A stretch of 64,000 nucleotides of DNA. Origin: Thalassobaculum litoreum DSM 18839. GTDB taxonomy: Bacteria > Pseudomonadota > Alphaproteobacteria > Thalassobaculales > Thalassobaculaceae. Within the stretch, counting starts at the first letter, position 1; each line of letters starts with the position of its first letter. The notes under the pieces are model-generated. The model saw only the letters and a list, made by a program, of their open reading frames with translations. It made no database searches and was not told the DNA's origin. The stretch covers positions 372,557 to 436,556 of the forward strand of contig NZ_FNBW01000001.1 of NCBI RefSeq assembly GCF_900102465.1, written 5' to 3'. Shown piece by piece: positions 9,201 through 19,336 of the stretch. The position numbers and the translations under genes were made by a program.

Positions 9201-9220
9201 CCCCACATTCAACCCCACAC
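9201..9220 (+). promoter_or_regulatory. Left-end CCCCACA boxes (putative integrase arm sites)
   Basis: CCCCACATTC at 9201-9210 is followed by the related CCCCACAC near 9213-9220. The same 10-mer occurs at 24761-24770 just outside the integrase gene, with an inverted AATGTGGG at 24783-24790. Repeats near both ends of a tRNA-borne island are typical of integrase arm-type or excisionase binding sites. The function is inferred. Confidence 0.4.
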
Positions 9221-9238
9221 TTCGCCAAGACACGCGGG

Positions 9239-10204
9239 TCAGTCGTCCTTGGAAAGAACATTTTCGTGGTAGCTGCAAAGCTTGCCATCGCCGAACCGGT
9301 ATTCATCCAGCGTAAGCGGCTCTGAGCACACGAAGCATTCATATCCACGTATGCTGAAATTACAGTTCACACACCGGTTCTCTCCGAGGACGAATGTGTG
9401 TTTTCCACACTCAGGGCACTCGTCCAGAGCCGGCTCAAGCCCCTCCTTGGCAGCGATGTAGGAGTCCCATTCCAGAGCGCGGTTGAGAGCTTCTTCGACG
9501 ACGCCATCAGGATCCGCTTCCTCGCCGCATTTCGAGCAGATCAGCTGCAGTTCCCCGACCTGCGCTGCCGCAGGGTTTCCGTTCCGAATCAGCGTGGACG
9601 TGCAATTTGGGCACCTGAACTCACTCACGGCACTGGCGAGAGCCTCGCTTCCCCATCCAACCGATCCGAGGCTCTCGCGGCAGGCATCCTGCTCTGCCTT
9701 GAACACGCGCGCCTCGTCCAGCAACGCCGCCCAGGCTTCCGGACCGAGCAAGTCCCCAGGCTCCTCCTGAAGTTCGTTCACGATGATCGTCCGAATGATC
9801 GGCATCGCGTCGGCGATGGCTTCCTGGATCAGTGCTGGCCCCACGTTGGGATGCATATGCTCGATATCGTTTCTGATCTCGGCGAGCCGTCTCAGCTTCG
9901 AGAGATCAACCGCCACCGCCAGTTGCCTGAACACCTCCTCAATCTGCGTCCGATCTATGGTCTTGTTGCCGCTGCCCACCAGGCACACGATCCCGTCGGC
10001 GCCCCTGATCGCTCTCGTTCTTGTCCGGATGAGGATGTCGTTGGAATTTGGTGGAGACAGGCGTCGCAGGACCTCCTTGCAGAGCAGGAGCACTCCCGCA
10101 TACAGGTTCCGTGCGGCGGAAATCACGCGCCGCTTATCGGGAGAGGCGTGATCTTCCAGGCCGAGTTGGATCGACATGATCGCGTTGTCGAGGAGTGAGT
10201 CCAT
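9239..10204 (-). CDS. HEPN-like protein with C-terminal zinc ribbons
   Basis: This protein of about 321 residues is not assigned to a named family. The N-terminal part looks all-helical and ends in RNDIEH (Arg111 to His116), which fits the R-x4-6-H signature of HEPN ribonuclease-like domains. The C-terminal 120 residues hold repeated CxxC pairs (CPNC, CSKC, CPEC, CVNC, CFVC, then a last Cys), so two or three zinc ribbons are likely. It is the last gene of the type I restriction-modification run, 94 bases after hsdR. The ATG at 10204 is used; a GTG at 10249 is an alternative. A role in defence is inferred from motif and position. Confidence 0.7.
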   Translation of the reverse strand: MDSLLDNAIMSIQLGLEDHASPDKRRVISAARNLYAGVLLLCKEVLRRLSPPNSNDILIRTRTRAIRGADGIVCLVGSGNKTIDRTQIEEVFRQLAVAVDLSKLRRLAEIRNDIEHMHPNVGPALIQEAIADAMPIIRTIIVNELQEEPGDLLGPEAWAALLDEARVFKAEQDACRESLGSVGWGSEALASAVSEFRCPNCTSTLIRNGNPAAAQVGELQLICSKCGEEADPDGVVEEALNRALEWDSYIAAKEGLEPALDECPECGKHTFVLGENRCVNCNFSIRGYECFVCSEPLTLDEYRFGDGKLCSYHENVLSKDD

Positions 10205-10298
10205 TTTTCGCCACACTGGGCATTTGGGGTGCGCCAATTGGCAGGACACTGCCCGACGACCTCACTTACCTCAAGACCCGAGTCTGGAAGCAGGTCGC

Positions 10299-13200
10299 TC
10301 ACGCGGCCCTCGCGAACTCCCCACTGACCGCCTGCTGCCATACGTGTCTGTACACGCTCTCAGCCACCGCCTTTTTCTCGTCGGCCGTGAACGGCGGTGT
10401 CGGTAGGTTCGAGTAGACCTCATCGAGGATGAACACCTCGACGTCCGCCTTGGTCTGCTCCTTCTCCCAGAAGTGATCGAGCTCTGCGAGCCGGGCCTTG
10501 ATCGACGCGAGCAGCTCCCGGCTGGCCTGTTTCACCCGCTCGCGGGACTTCTTGTCCAGGCCGTCCTTCAGGAGCAGGTCGAACACTGCGAGTTCATCCT
10601 CGGCCAGCCCTTCGCGGGTTGCCCGCTGAAGTTCCTCGTCCATGCCCTCCACTAGATCGGCGACACGCCGGAACGTCTCCTCGATCGTCGTGCGGTCCTT
10701 CTCGCGGTTGTAGTCGGCGATGATCTCCTCGTATCTGCGCTGGTAGTCCATGCGCCCGGGGTTGCGGGCGAGCATCTCCGCCAACTTCCGTTCCACGATG
10801 TCGCGGATGTCCTGAAGCACTGTGGCGGGGCGCCTGACTCGCCTTGCGAACTCGGCGCGCAGCCGTTCCAGGTCGATCTGGCTCAGGTCGAATGTGAGTC
10901 TCTCGGCCTGGTCTTCTCCGGGCGCCTGCGTGCGGATCGCCTCGTTCACGATCCGATGCAGCTCCTTCAACAGGTCGGTCACATCCGCGGTGTCGCGCCG
11001 TTCGGTCAGCTTCTTATAGATCGCCTCGACGTTGTCATGCCGCTCCGCGAAGGCCCAGGCACTCGGCTCGGTCAGCAGGGCCCTGAAGCGGATGAAGATC
11101 TGCCGTGCCAGGATCTCGAAGCGGCGCTTCGTCTCGTCGGTCGTGTAGACGGCTTCCACGGCATCGGCGAGGCCCTTGATGCGCGCGAAGCCCTTGGAGC
11201 CGATCAGCGCCGCGGGGTCGAAGCCGAGACCGTGCAGATGCGCTTCCGTCGCTTCGATGGCCTCGATCAGTGCCTGTACCCGTTCCTCGATCGGCGCGAC
11301 GATCTCCTCGCCGCCCGTGCCGTCGTCCCCCAGCGCATACTGCGCCAGCGCTGCACGCAAGCTCGCCAGCATGCCGTTGTAGTCGACGATCAGGCCGAAA
11401 TCCTTGCCCGGGTAGACGCGGTTCGCGCGCGCGATCGCCTGCATCAACGTGTGCGCCTTCATCGGCTTGTCGATGTAGAGCGTCGACAGGCACTCCACGT
11501 CGAACCCGGTCAGCCACATGGCACAGACGATGGCGACCCGGAACGGATGCTTGGGGTCTTTGAAGGCCGATTCGACGTCGACGCGCTCGTGGTCGCCGGT
11601 CTCGAAGCCCCGCTTCATCACGGCGCGATGCGGGACGATATCGAAGCCCCATTTCTTGAAGTCCGCGCCCTCGTTCTGGGCCTCGCTGATGATGATCTCG
11701 ACGATGGTCTCGTCGAGCCAGTCGGCCTGGGCCTCTAGGGATGCGCATTCTTCCAGGAGCGCCGCCCGATGTGCATCGTCGACAGCGGATAGAGCCTCGG
11801 TCCGCCTGGCTTCGGCCGCCGCATGCACGTCGGCCGCCTTTGCCCTCCAGCGCGGCAGGATCCGCTGAAGCATGCGGGCGCAGGTGATCTTGTCGATGCA
11901 GACCAGCATCGACTTTCCCGACTCCCACCGGATGGCGCAATGCTCCACGAAATCGGCAGCGATCTTGTCGAGCCGTTCGTCGGCAGTGATGACCTCGTAG
12001 TCCTTGCCGAGCAGCTTATCGAGCAGCGCCGCCTGATCGGGATCGAGTTCCGCCTCCTCGACCTTCGCCGCGATCCGGTCGTTCAGGTCGGTCCTGGCGA
12101 CGCCCAGCTTCTCGCCCCGGTTCTCGTAGACCAGTTTGACGGTGGCGCCATCCTCCTCCGATCGCTTGAAGTCGTAGCGCGAGACGTAATCGCCGAAGAT
12201 GCGCTTGGTGACTTCGTCCTGCTTGAACAGCGGCGTTCCCGTGAACCCGATGAAGGCGGCATTCGGCAAGGCGATACGCATGTTGCGCGCCAGCCGGCCC
12301 GCCTGCGTGCGGTGCGCTTCGTCGGAGATGACGATGATATCGTCGCGTTCGCTGTACGGCTCTTTCGGGTTCACATCCTGATTGAAGCGATGGATCAGGC
12401 TGAAGATGTAGGGATGGTTCTCCTTGAGCTGCCGCTCCAGGTCCTTCCCCGTTGCTGCGCGCGCCGTCTCGCCGCCGACGACCCCGCAGCCGACGAAGGT
12501 CTTGTAGATCTGGCTGTCGAGATCCAGGCGGTCGGTCATCAGCAGGAAGGTGAAGTTGCCGGGCACTTTTCGGCGCACCTTCTCGGCGAAGAACGCCATG
12601 GAGTAGGACTTTCCGCTGCCCTGGGTGTGCCAGAACACCCCCAGCCTGCCGAGGTCCGGATGGGCGCGCTCGACGATGTCGACCGGGCCTTCGGGGATGA
12701 AGGACGGCAGCGCCGCCTCACCGAAGCCGACCTGTGTTGATCTCTCGAGGCGCTTCCGGTCGGCGATGGCCCGTTTCTCCAGCGGCAACTCCACGACACG
12801 GTACCGGAGCCGCTTGTCCGGTGGGAACTCGCGCTTCAGTTCCTCCTGGTGCGCGACCGACGCCACCGCGCGGTTTACGCCGATCAGTTGGTGATTGCGG
12901 GCGATCACCTTGCGCGTGGCGCCCGGCTTGCTCTCGTCGAACAGGATGAAGTTCTCGACGATGTCGAGCAGCCGGTCATGCGCCAGCATGCCGTTCAGCA
13001 ACCGCTCGGCGTCGACACTGCCCTTGTCGGCCTCGTCGAGCCGCTTCCACTCGTTGAAGTGCTCCCAGTTGCTGGTGATCGAGCCATAGCGGGCGCGGTC
13101 GCCATTCGAGACGATCAGGAAGGCGTTGTGGTGGAAGGCGTGCGCGACGACGTTCTCGTCCATGTAGTCGGAGAGGTTGCCGTCGAAGCCGGTGCGGATG

Positions 13201-13727
13201 TTCTTGTAGACCGCCTTCAGCTCGATGAAGACCAGCGGCAGGCCGTTGACGAAGCAGACCAGATCGGCGCGGCGGTTGTAGTTCGGAGTGCGGATGCCGG
13301 TCAGCTTCAGCTCGCGCACGGCGAGGAATCGGTTGTTGGCAGGCGTATCGAAGTCGATCACCCGGGCGCGGGCGGATTTCTGGCGGCCCTGCTCGTCCCG
13401 GTAGGTGACGGGGACACCGCCGCGGATCAGGCGGTAGAAATCGCGGTTGTGCTGCACCATCGACCGGCTGACGTCATAGACGGTCAGCGCGCGGACGGCC
13501 TCCTCGATCGCGGTCTCGGGCAGGTCGGGGTTGAGACGGGCGAGTGCCGCGCGCAGGTCGCGGGTCAGCACGGCTTCCTTGGTGTCGTTGCGACCGAGCG
13601 TGCCGTCCGGGCCAAAGGTCTCATGGTTGAAGGCATAGACGCTGTTCCAGCCGAGCGTCCGTTCGAGATGGTCGGCGAAGGTCTCCTGGACCAGCCTGTC
13701 CTCGCTGTTGATGCCCGTCACCGCCAC
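10299..13727 (-). CDS. hsdR: Type I restriction enzyme, HsdR (R subunit)
   Basis: This 1142-residue translocase-nuclease cuts unmodified DNA in complex with HsdM and HsdS. The N-terminal PD-(D/E)xK nuclease shows Asp155 and Glu169-x-Lys171 (IELK). The SF2 motor has Walker A TQGSGKS (368-374), DEAH (469-472), TGTPLF and the late motif AIARANRVYPGKDFG. The C-terminal helical region follows. The start is a GTG at 13727, 34 bases after the hsdS stop. All catalytic motifs and a full length are present, so the enzyme looks active. The next gene is the HEPN/zinc-ribbon protein. Confidence 0.95.
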   Translation of the reverse strand: MAVTGINSEDRLVQETFADHLERTLGWNSVYAFNHETFGPDGTLGRNDTKEAVLTRDLRAALARLNPDLPETAIEEAVRALTVYDVSRSMVQHNRDFYRLIRGGVPVTYRDEQGRQKSARARVIDFDTPANNRFLAVRELKLTGIRTPNYNRRADLVCFVNGLPLVFIELKAVYKNIRTGFDGNLSDYMDENVVAHAFHHNAFLIVSNGDRARYGSITSNWEHFNEWKRLDEADKGSVDAERLLNGMLAHDRLLDIVENFILFDESKPGATRKVIARNHQLIGVNRAVASVAHQEELKREFPPDKRLRYRVVELPLEKRAIADRKRLERSTQVGFGEAALPSFIPEGPVDIVERAHPDLGRLGVFWHTQGSGKSYSMAFFAEKVRRKVPGNFTFLLMTDRLDLDSQIYKTFVGCGVVGGETARAATGKDLERQLKENHPYIFSLIHRFNQDVNPKEPYSERDDIIVISDEAHRTQAGRLARNMRIALPNAAFIGFTGTPLFKQDEVTKRIFGDYVSRYDFKRSEEDGATVKLVYENRGEKLGVARTDLNDRIAAKVEEAELDPDQAALLDKLLGKDYEVITADERLDKIAADFVEHCAIRWESGKSMLVCIDKITCARMLQRILPRWRAKAADVHAAAEARRTEALSAVDDAHRAALLEECASLEAQADWLDETIVEIIISEAQNEGADFKKWGFDIVPHRAVMKRGFETGDHERVDVESAFKDPKHPFRVAIVCAMWLTGFDVECLSTLYIDKPMKAHTLMQAIARANRVYPGKDFGLIVDYNGMLASLRAALAQYALGDDGTGGEEIVAPIEERVQALIEAIEATEAHLHGLGFDPAALIGSKGFARIKGLADAVEAVYTTDETKRRFEILARQIFIRFRALLTEPSAWAFAERHDNVEAIYKKLTERRDTADVTDLLKELHRIVNEAIRTQAPGEDQAERLTFDLSQIDLERLRAEFARRVRRPATVLQDIRDIVERKLAEMLARNPGRMDYQRRYEEIIADYNREKDRTTIEETFRRVADLVEGMDEELQRATREGLAEDELAVFDLLLKDGLDKKSRERVKQASRELLASIKARLAELDHFWEKEQTKADVEVFILDEVYSNLPTPPFTADEKKAVAESVYRHVWQQAVSGEFARAA

Positions 13728-13761
13728 GGGGGCCGCTCCTGCTCCTGGACGCGGGCCGGGC

Positions 13762-14960
<1,199 letters not shown>

Positions 14961-14964
<4 letters not shown>

Positions 14965-17066
14965 ACCCCCAACTCCTCGAAGTTCCGGGCGATCTGCGCC
15001 GCCAAGGCCTCCGCCTCCTCGTTCAGCCCCTTCAGGTCGATGTGGATGGATCGCAGAGTTTCCTCGAAGTCGAAATCCTCGTCCACCTCCTCGGGCGCCA
15101 CGCCGACATAGCGGCCGGGCGTCAGGCTCCAGTCGTGGGCGGTGATTTCCGCCCTGCTGACCCGCTTCACCAGCCCCTCGACATCGCGCAGTTCGGCATC
15201 GGGGAATCGTTCCTGCAGCCAGTCGGCCTGCTTAACGAAATACCGCGGTGCCCTCAGTGCCTCCACAGCGTCCGCCCGCGCTCCCTCCAGTGCACGGCGC
15301 GCCCGGTTGACCTCGGCGTTGGCCCAGAGCACCGATTCCCGTGCCTCGAGTTCCTTCACCGCGACGTCGACGATCCGTCCCGCCAGTTTCGCCGCCAAAT
15401 CGATCTGCTTGGTGAGATCCCGGCAGCGCTCGGCGATCGAATGCAAGCCCTCCCGAGCCGCGTTCAGCCCGGGATTGTCCCGCGCCGCGCCGGGCCAGGC
15501 TGCTGCCCGTGCCGCGACCTCCGCGTTGAAAGCCTCGATGTCGGCACTGACCGTAGCCTGTGCCGATTTCAGTTCGTCCCAGATATCCGCCAGCGGATCC
15601 GGGTCGCGTGTCTCGGTCGCGAAGGGTTCGGCAAGATCGATCAGCTTGCCGAGTTCGTTCTCGAACGCCGCCAGCGGCCCGGCCGCCGCTTCGCCTTCGG
15701 CAACAGCCCTAGCAAGGTAGCTCTCGACCAGTTCGAGGAACCGATCCGACTGCCCGCGATAGAGCCAGACGATGGCGGCGATGTTCTTCTGCTGCTCGGG
15801 GCTGAAATCGTAGATGGCGCGCGTGACCTTGCGGTAGATGTTGCGCGCGTCGAGCATCAGCACGTGCTCGGCACGCGCGGGGTCGCGCTCCTTCGCCCGG
15901 TCGTAGAACCAGAGCTGGCAGGGAACGGTGCGGGTGTAGAAGAAGTTGCCGCGGATATCGATCATCACGTCCACGGCGCCGGTCTCGATCAGCTTCTGGC
16001 GGACAATCGCCTCGTCGCGCCCGGCGCTGGAGGCCTGCGAAGACATGACGACACCGGCGCGACCGTTCTCATTCAGATAGCTGTAGAAATAGGAAAGCCA
16101 CAGATAGTTGGCGTTGGAGACCTTCTTGGCCTTGTTCACGCTGGGCAGGCCGAATGGCAGGCGCTTCCTGTCCTTCTCCGCCAGGCCCGCGTCGACTTCG
16201 TCCACGTTGAAGGGCGGATTGGCCATCACGAAGTCGCACTTGCCGACCAGTTCGTGCGGATCCTTGTAGTAGGTGATGGCCTCATTCCCGGCTTGGATCG
16301 TGCCCTGCAGGCCGTGAACGGCGAGGTTGATCTGCGCCAGCTTGGCGGTCGTCTCGTTCTTCTCGTGACCGTAGAAGGTGACGCGCCTCATCGTGTCCTG
16401 GCCGGCGTCCTCGATGAAATGGCTCGACTGGACGAACATGCCGCCGGAACCGCAGGCCGGGTCGAAGACGATGCCGTGGTCGGGCTCGATCACGTTGACG
16501 ATGGTCTGCACGATCGACGGCGGCGTGAAGAATTCCCCATTGTCGTGAGCACCCTGCTTGGAGAATTCCGCCAGGAAATACTCGTAGATTCGACCGAAGA
16601 CGTCGCCGGATGCCGTGCGAAGCGCCTCGGAGTCGAACAAGCGGAGCATGCGTTCGAGAAGTCCCCCGTCGAAGCGCTCGTAGTCCTTCGGCAGCTGCCC
16701 TTTGAGCGGCAGGAAGCTGTCCTCGATCGCCTTCATCGCCTCGGTCAGGGCCTCGCCAACCCTTCCCCCCTTCGGCATCCTCAGAAGGGTGTCGAAGCGT
16801 GCGGCCTCCGGCAGCATCAAGGCTCGCCGGCGCTGGAAATCCGCCTCGACCAATGGGCGGTCGGGCCTCTTGCCAGCGGCCTTGTCGGCCTCGATCGCGG
16901 CCAATGCCTCGTAGTAGCGGTTGGTCGCCTGGCGCAGGAACAGCAGGCCCATGATCGGCAGGAAGTACTCGTTCGACGCCAGGTTCGAATTGGCCCGAAG
17001 GTCGTCCGCGATCTTCCAGAGGCCTGCCTCGAATTGCTCCAGGCCCGTCAGGTGGTCGGCAATCAT
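14961..17066 (-). CDS. hsdM: Type I DNA methyltransferase HsdM
   Basis: This 701-residue adenine-N6 methyltransferase protects the host target site and forms the core of the restriction complex. GEFFTP (177-182), DPACGSGG (202-209, SAM binding) and NPPF (283-286, catalytic) are all present. The C-terminal 200 residues are helical and charged, longer than in minimal HsdM proteins. It is the first gene of the hsdMSR run. The 238 bases upstream (17067-17304) hold no gene and presumably the promoter. Its stop overlaps the hsdS start by four bases. Confidence 0.95.
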
Positions 17067-17304
17067 TCAGTCGGTTCTTTCTCTGCGTTCTTGCGTCGCT
17101 GCGATCGGGCAGTCGGCTCGGGCACTGGGCCTATCGCCGCGCATGTCGGCTCGCTCCACCTTCTCGTAGAAATTCCGGTCCGAAGCGCCCGGGTTGTAAG
17201 AGTTGAGTTTAGTGAGCCGGCGGCGTCAACCAGACGGTCTCGCGCATCCGGACTCCGCCCGCTCATGCTGGACCACGAGCCGGCGCGTCGATTTGCCAAA
17301 CGGA

Positions 17305-18114
17305 TCAGCCAGGGCCAGCACCCTGACGCAGGTCCCGGAGCCGGACCAGCATCGTCAGCGTCCGTTCGAGCTTCCGGTCGAGATGGACCTCGTAACGCCC
17401 AAGGCGCTCCAGCTTGAACGGGTCGAGCGCCTCGCCGAAGGCCTGTTCGCGGATCAGGGATCGGTTCGCGATCTCTTGCCGGCGGTTCGCGAACCACGGC
17501 AGGACTTCGTCGTCCAGGAACCGGGCCAGGCTCTCGGCGTCATGCCTGGCGGGGTCCTCTCCCTCGTCCAACTCGTCAGTATCCCGGCCAAGCTGGTCCT
17601 CCCACCATTCCCGTGTGTCGTCCCGCAGTTCGGCCAGCCCCGCCTCGTATGCGTCGTTCCGGCGTGACCGGAGCAGTTTGAGGGAGCGGTGCGTCATGTC
17701 CTCATCGTCCTGGAGGTCGGCCAGTTCTGCCTCGGTGTCGGCAGGCGTTGCCCGGACAGCCTCGGCAACTCCCTCGGACTGCCCCTCGTTGTTGAGGTGC
17801 GTCAGCGCGGCGCTGGTCGTCTCGCTCCGACGACCGAGGCTCTTCGCCAGCCCGTGCCGATAGGCCGCCCCTTCGGCCATGCGCAGGCGGCGCTTGCGCC
17901 AGAGGATGCCGGCCAGTTCCTCGACCAGGTGCTCCTCGGTCGGTCCTTCCGGCACGTGCTCGGCGACGAGTGCCGACAGGAGGGTGCGGTACTCGCCCGC
18001 ATCCTCCCGCGGCAGAACCGTGTAGCGGAACAGGATGCCGTGCCGCACGGCGTTGAAGCGGGTCAGGGCGGTGCCGTCGTTCGCCGTGGCGGGAGTCGTG
18101 TCGATGTCGGTCAT
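17305..18114 (-). CDS. Conserved mobile-element protein, function unknown
   Basis: This 269-residue acidic, probably helical protein opens with a short polar tail, then ALTRFNAVRHGILFRYTVLPRED and a conserved-looking block EEHLVEELAGILWRKRRLRMAE. The RHG/WRKRRL pattern is one I associate with uncharacterised proteins of alphaproteobacterial integrative elements, but I know no function. Its start overlaps the stop of the upstream gene (ATGA, 18111-18114), so it belongs to the leftward island operon. No enzyme motif, signal peptide or membrane segment is visible. Confidence 0.65.
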   Translation of the reverse strand: MTDIDTTPATANDGTALTRFNAVRHGILFRYTVLPREDAGEYRTLLSALVAEHVPEGPTEEHLVEELAGILWRKRRLRMAEGAAYRHGLAKSLGRRSETTSAALTHLNNEGQSEGVAEAVRATPADTEAELADLQDDEDMTHRSLKLLRSRRNDAYEAGLAELRDDTREWWEDQLGRDTDELDEGEDPARHDAESLARFLDDEVLPWFANRRQEIANRSLIREQAFGEALDPFKLERLGRYEVHLDRKLERTLTMLVRLRDLRQGAGPG

Positions 18115-18788
18115 GACCAGAAACTCCTGTTGCGTGACGGTCTACTGCGGCTGCGCTTCGGCTCTTGGAGCCGTGCCAGCAGCCGGGCGGCATGAAATTC
18201 GAACGCCTCGTTGGCTTGGCTCTCAGCCTCGACGGCAGCCTCGACGAGACGATCGTAGGTGCGTTGCCACATGCCCTTGGGGCGCTGTGCGAAAACTCCA
18301 TCCATGCCCGCCTTGCCTCCGAGACGCGTGCGGATCGTGTTTGCTTTCCGGAGCGCTCGGTCCCATTCGCTCTCGATCTGGCTCGCATAGGCCAGGCGGT
18401 AGCAGTGCCGGCACAGGAAGTACCGACCGGCACCTTGCAGCTTGGCAACACGCCGGCCGCAGACGACACCATTCACGACGCCGGGACAGACGAAATACGG
18501 CCGGGTGCCGCCGTAGCGGCAGGGAACGCGGACGATCTGGACGGGCTCCTCGATATCCTGCCATTCGGCGCCAGGGGCACGCACGCGGTAGGACAGGTGC
18601 AGGCGTTCGGCCCCGGCACGCATCCCGATCCAGGCGATCCGCTCGCCGTCGCGGGTCCATTGCCAGGCGCCCTGCCACCCGGGCACGAGGCACCCTTCGC
18701 GGTGCAGCCGGTTCACGTCGATCGACCGGCTGTGCTCGACCTTGTCCCGCCCGAAGCCGGCGGTGCGCCCGGATCCGAAGCCGCCCAT
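18111..18788 (-). CDS. Island-encoded zinc-finger-like protein, function unknown
   Basis: This protein of about 225 residues begins with a glycine-rich segment (MGGFGSGRTAG). A central region carries cysteine pairs (VPCRY, YFVCPG, VVCGRR, FLCRHCYRLAYASQ) that could bind zinc. The C-terminal third is helical and basic, ending in an Arg/Ser-rich tail. It overlaps both neighbours: its ATG overlaps the upstream stop (TGATG) and its stop overlaps the downstream start (ATGA). I do not recognise a named function; nucleic-acid binding is plausible from the cysteines and charge. Confidence 0.65.
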   Translation of the reverse strand: MGGFGSGRTAGFGRDKVEHSRSIDVNRLHREGCLVPGWQGAWQWTRDGERIAWIGMRAGAERLHLSYRVRAPGAEWQDIEEPVQIVRVPCRYGGTRPYFVCPGVVNGVVCGRRVAKLQGAGRYFLCRHCYRLAYASQIESEWDRALRKANTIRTRLGGKAGMDGVFAQRPKGMWQRTYDRLVEAAVEAESQANEAFEFHAARLLARLQEPKRSRSRPSRNRSFWS

Positions 18789-19336
18789 CACGCGCTCCCG
18801 ATTTTCCCGAAATCTTCTGGAAAGTTGGCGGGTTCAGCCGCTTTTGTTGGCACAGTCACGCCCATGATCGCCAGGAATGCCTGCGCCCGTTGCCGCCGGC
18901 CCCGGTGCCAGTCATGCCAGCACTCGGGGTGCAGCCAGGTGTGCCCGTACCCTTCAGCTCCGAACGGAACGACCGCGACGCTCTCCCGATCGGGCTTGCC
19001 ACACCACGCGCAGCGGTCGGGATCGGAACTTGCGGGATGCCGGTTGAGCCATTCGACGACGCAACATTCGTACGCGCAGGCCCCTGCCTCCTCGGTGGAA
19101 TGCCGGCCGCGTGCCTGAGCGGAACGAGCACGCTCGGCGAAGAGCGCCTGCCAGTCCCCGGCGGTCCATTTGTCGTTTGCTGCGAGCAGGGCGAGGATCT
19201 CGGACTTGTGCCGCCTGATCGCCTCCAGCACCGCCGCAGGTGGCTCGTGATCGGCCTCTAGGATCAGTTCGTCCCCCTCGGCCTCGACGTGGATGCCAGT
19301 GGCCTGCACCAGGCGCATGATCTCAGATGCACTCAT
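18788..19336 (-). CDS. Small protein with TubC-like docking N-terminus
   Basis: The 182-residue product starts with SASEIMRLVQATGIHVEAEG, followed by a helix ending in RRHKSEILALLA. This resembles the TubC N-terminal docking domain fold often seen in small proteins beside mobile-element primases. The C-terminal half has CAYECC, CAWCGKPD and HTWLHPECWHDWH, which look like a metal-binding cluster. The ATG at 19336 overlaps the stop of the ATPase gene (ATGA), which fixes the start although the frame is open further upstream. It probably works with the primase or ATPase; this is inference. Confidence 0.65.
   Translation of the reverse strand: MSASEIMRLVQATGIHVEAEGDELILEADHEPPAAVLEAIRRHKSEILALLAANDKWTAGDWQALFAERARSAQARGRHSTEEAGACAYECCVVEWLNRHPASSDPDRCAWCGKPDRESVAVVPFGAEGYGHTWLHPECWHDWHRGRRQRAQAFLAIMGVTVPTKAAEPANFPEDFGKIGSA

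Noticed and set aside
15042-17417. 791-codon plus-strand frame opposite hsdM
   Set aside because: The minus strand encodes a complete HsdM with all motifs; the plus frame has no recognisable domain and only reflects strong third-position GC bias.
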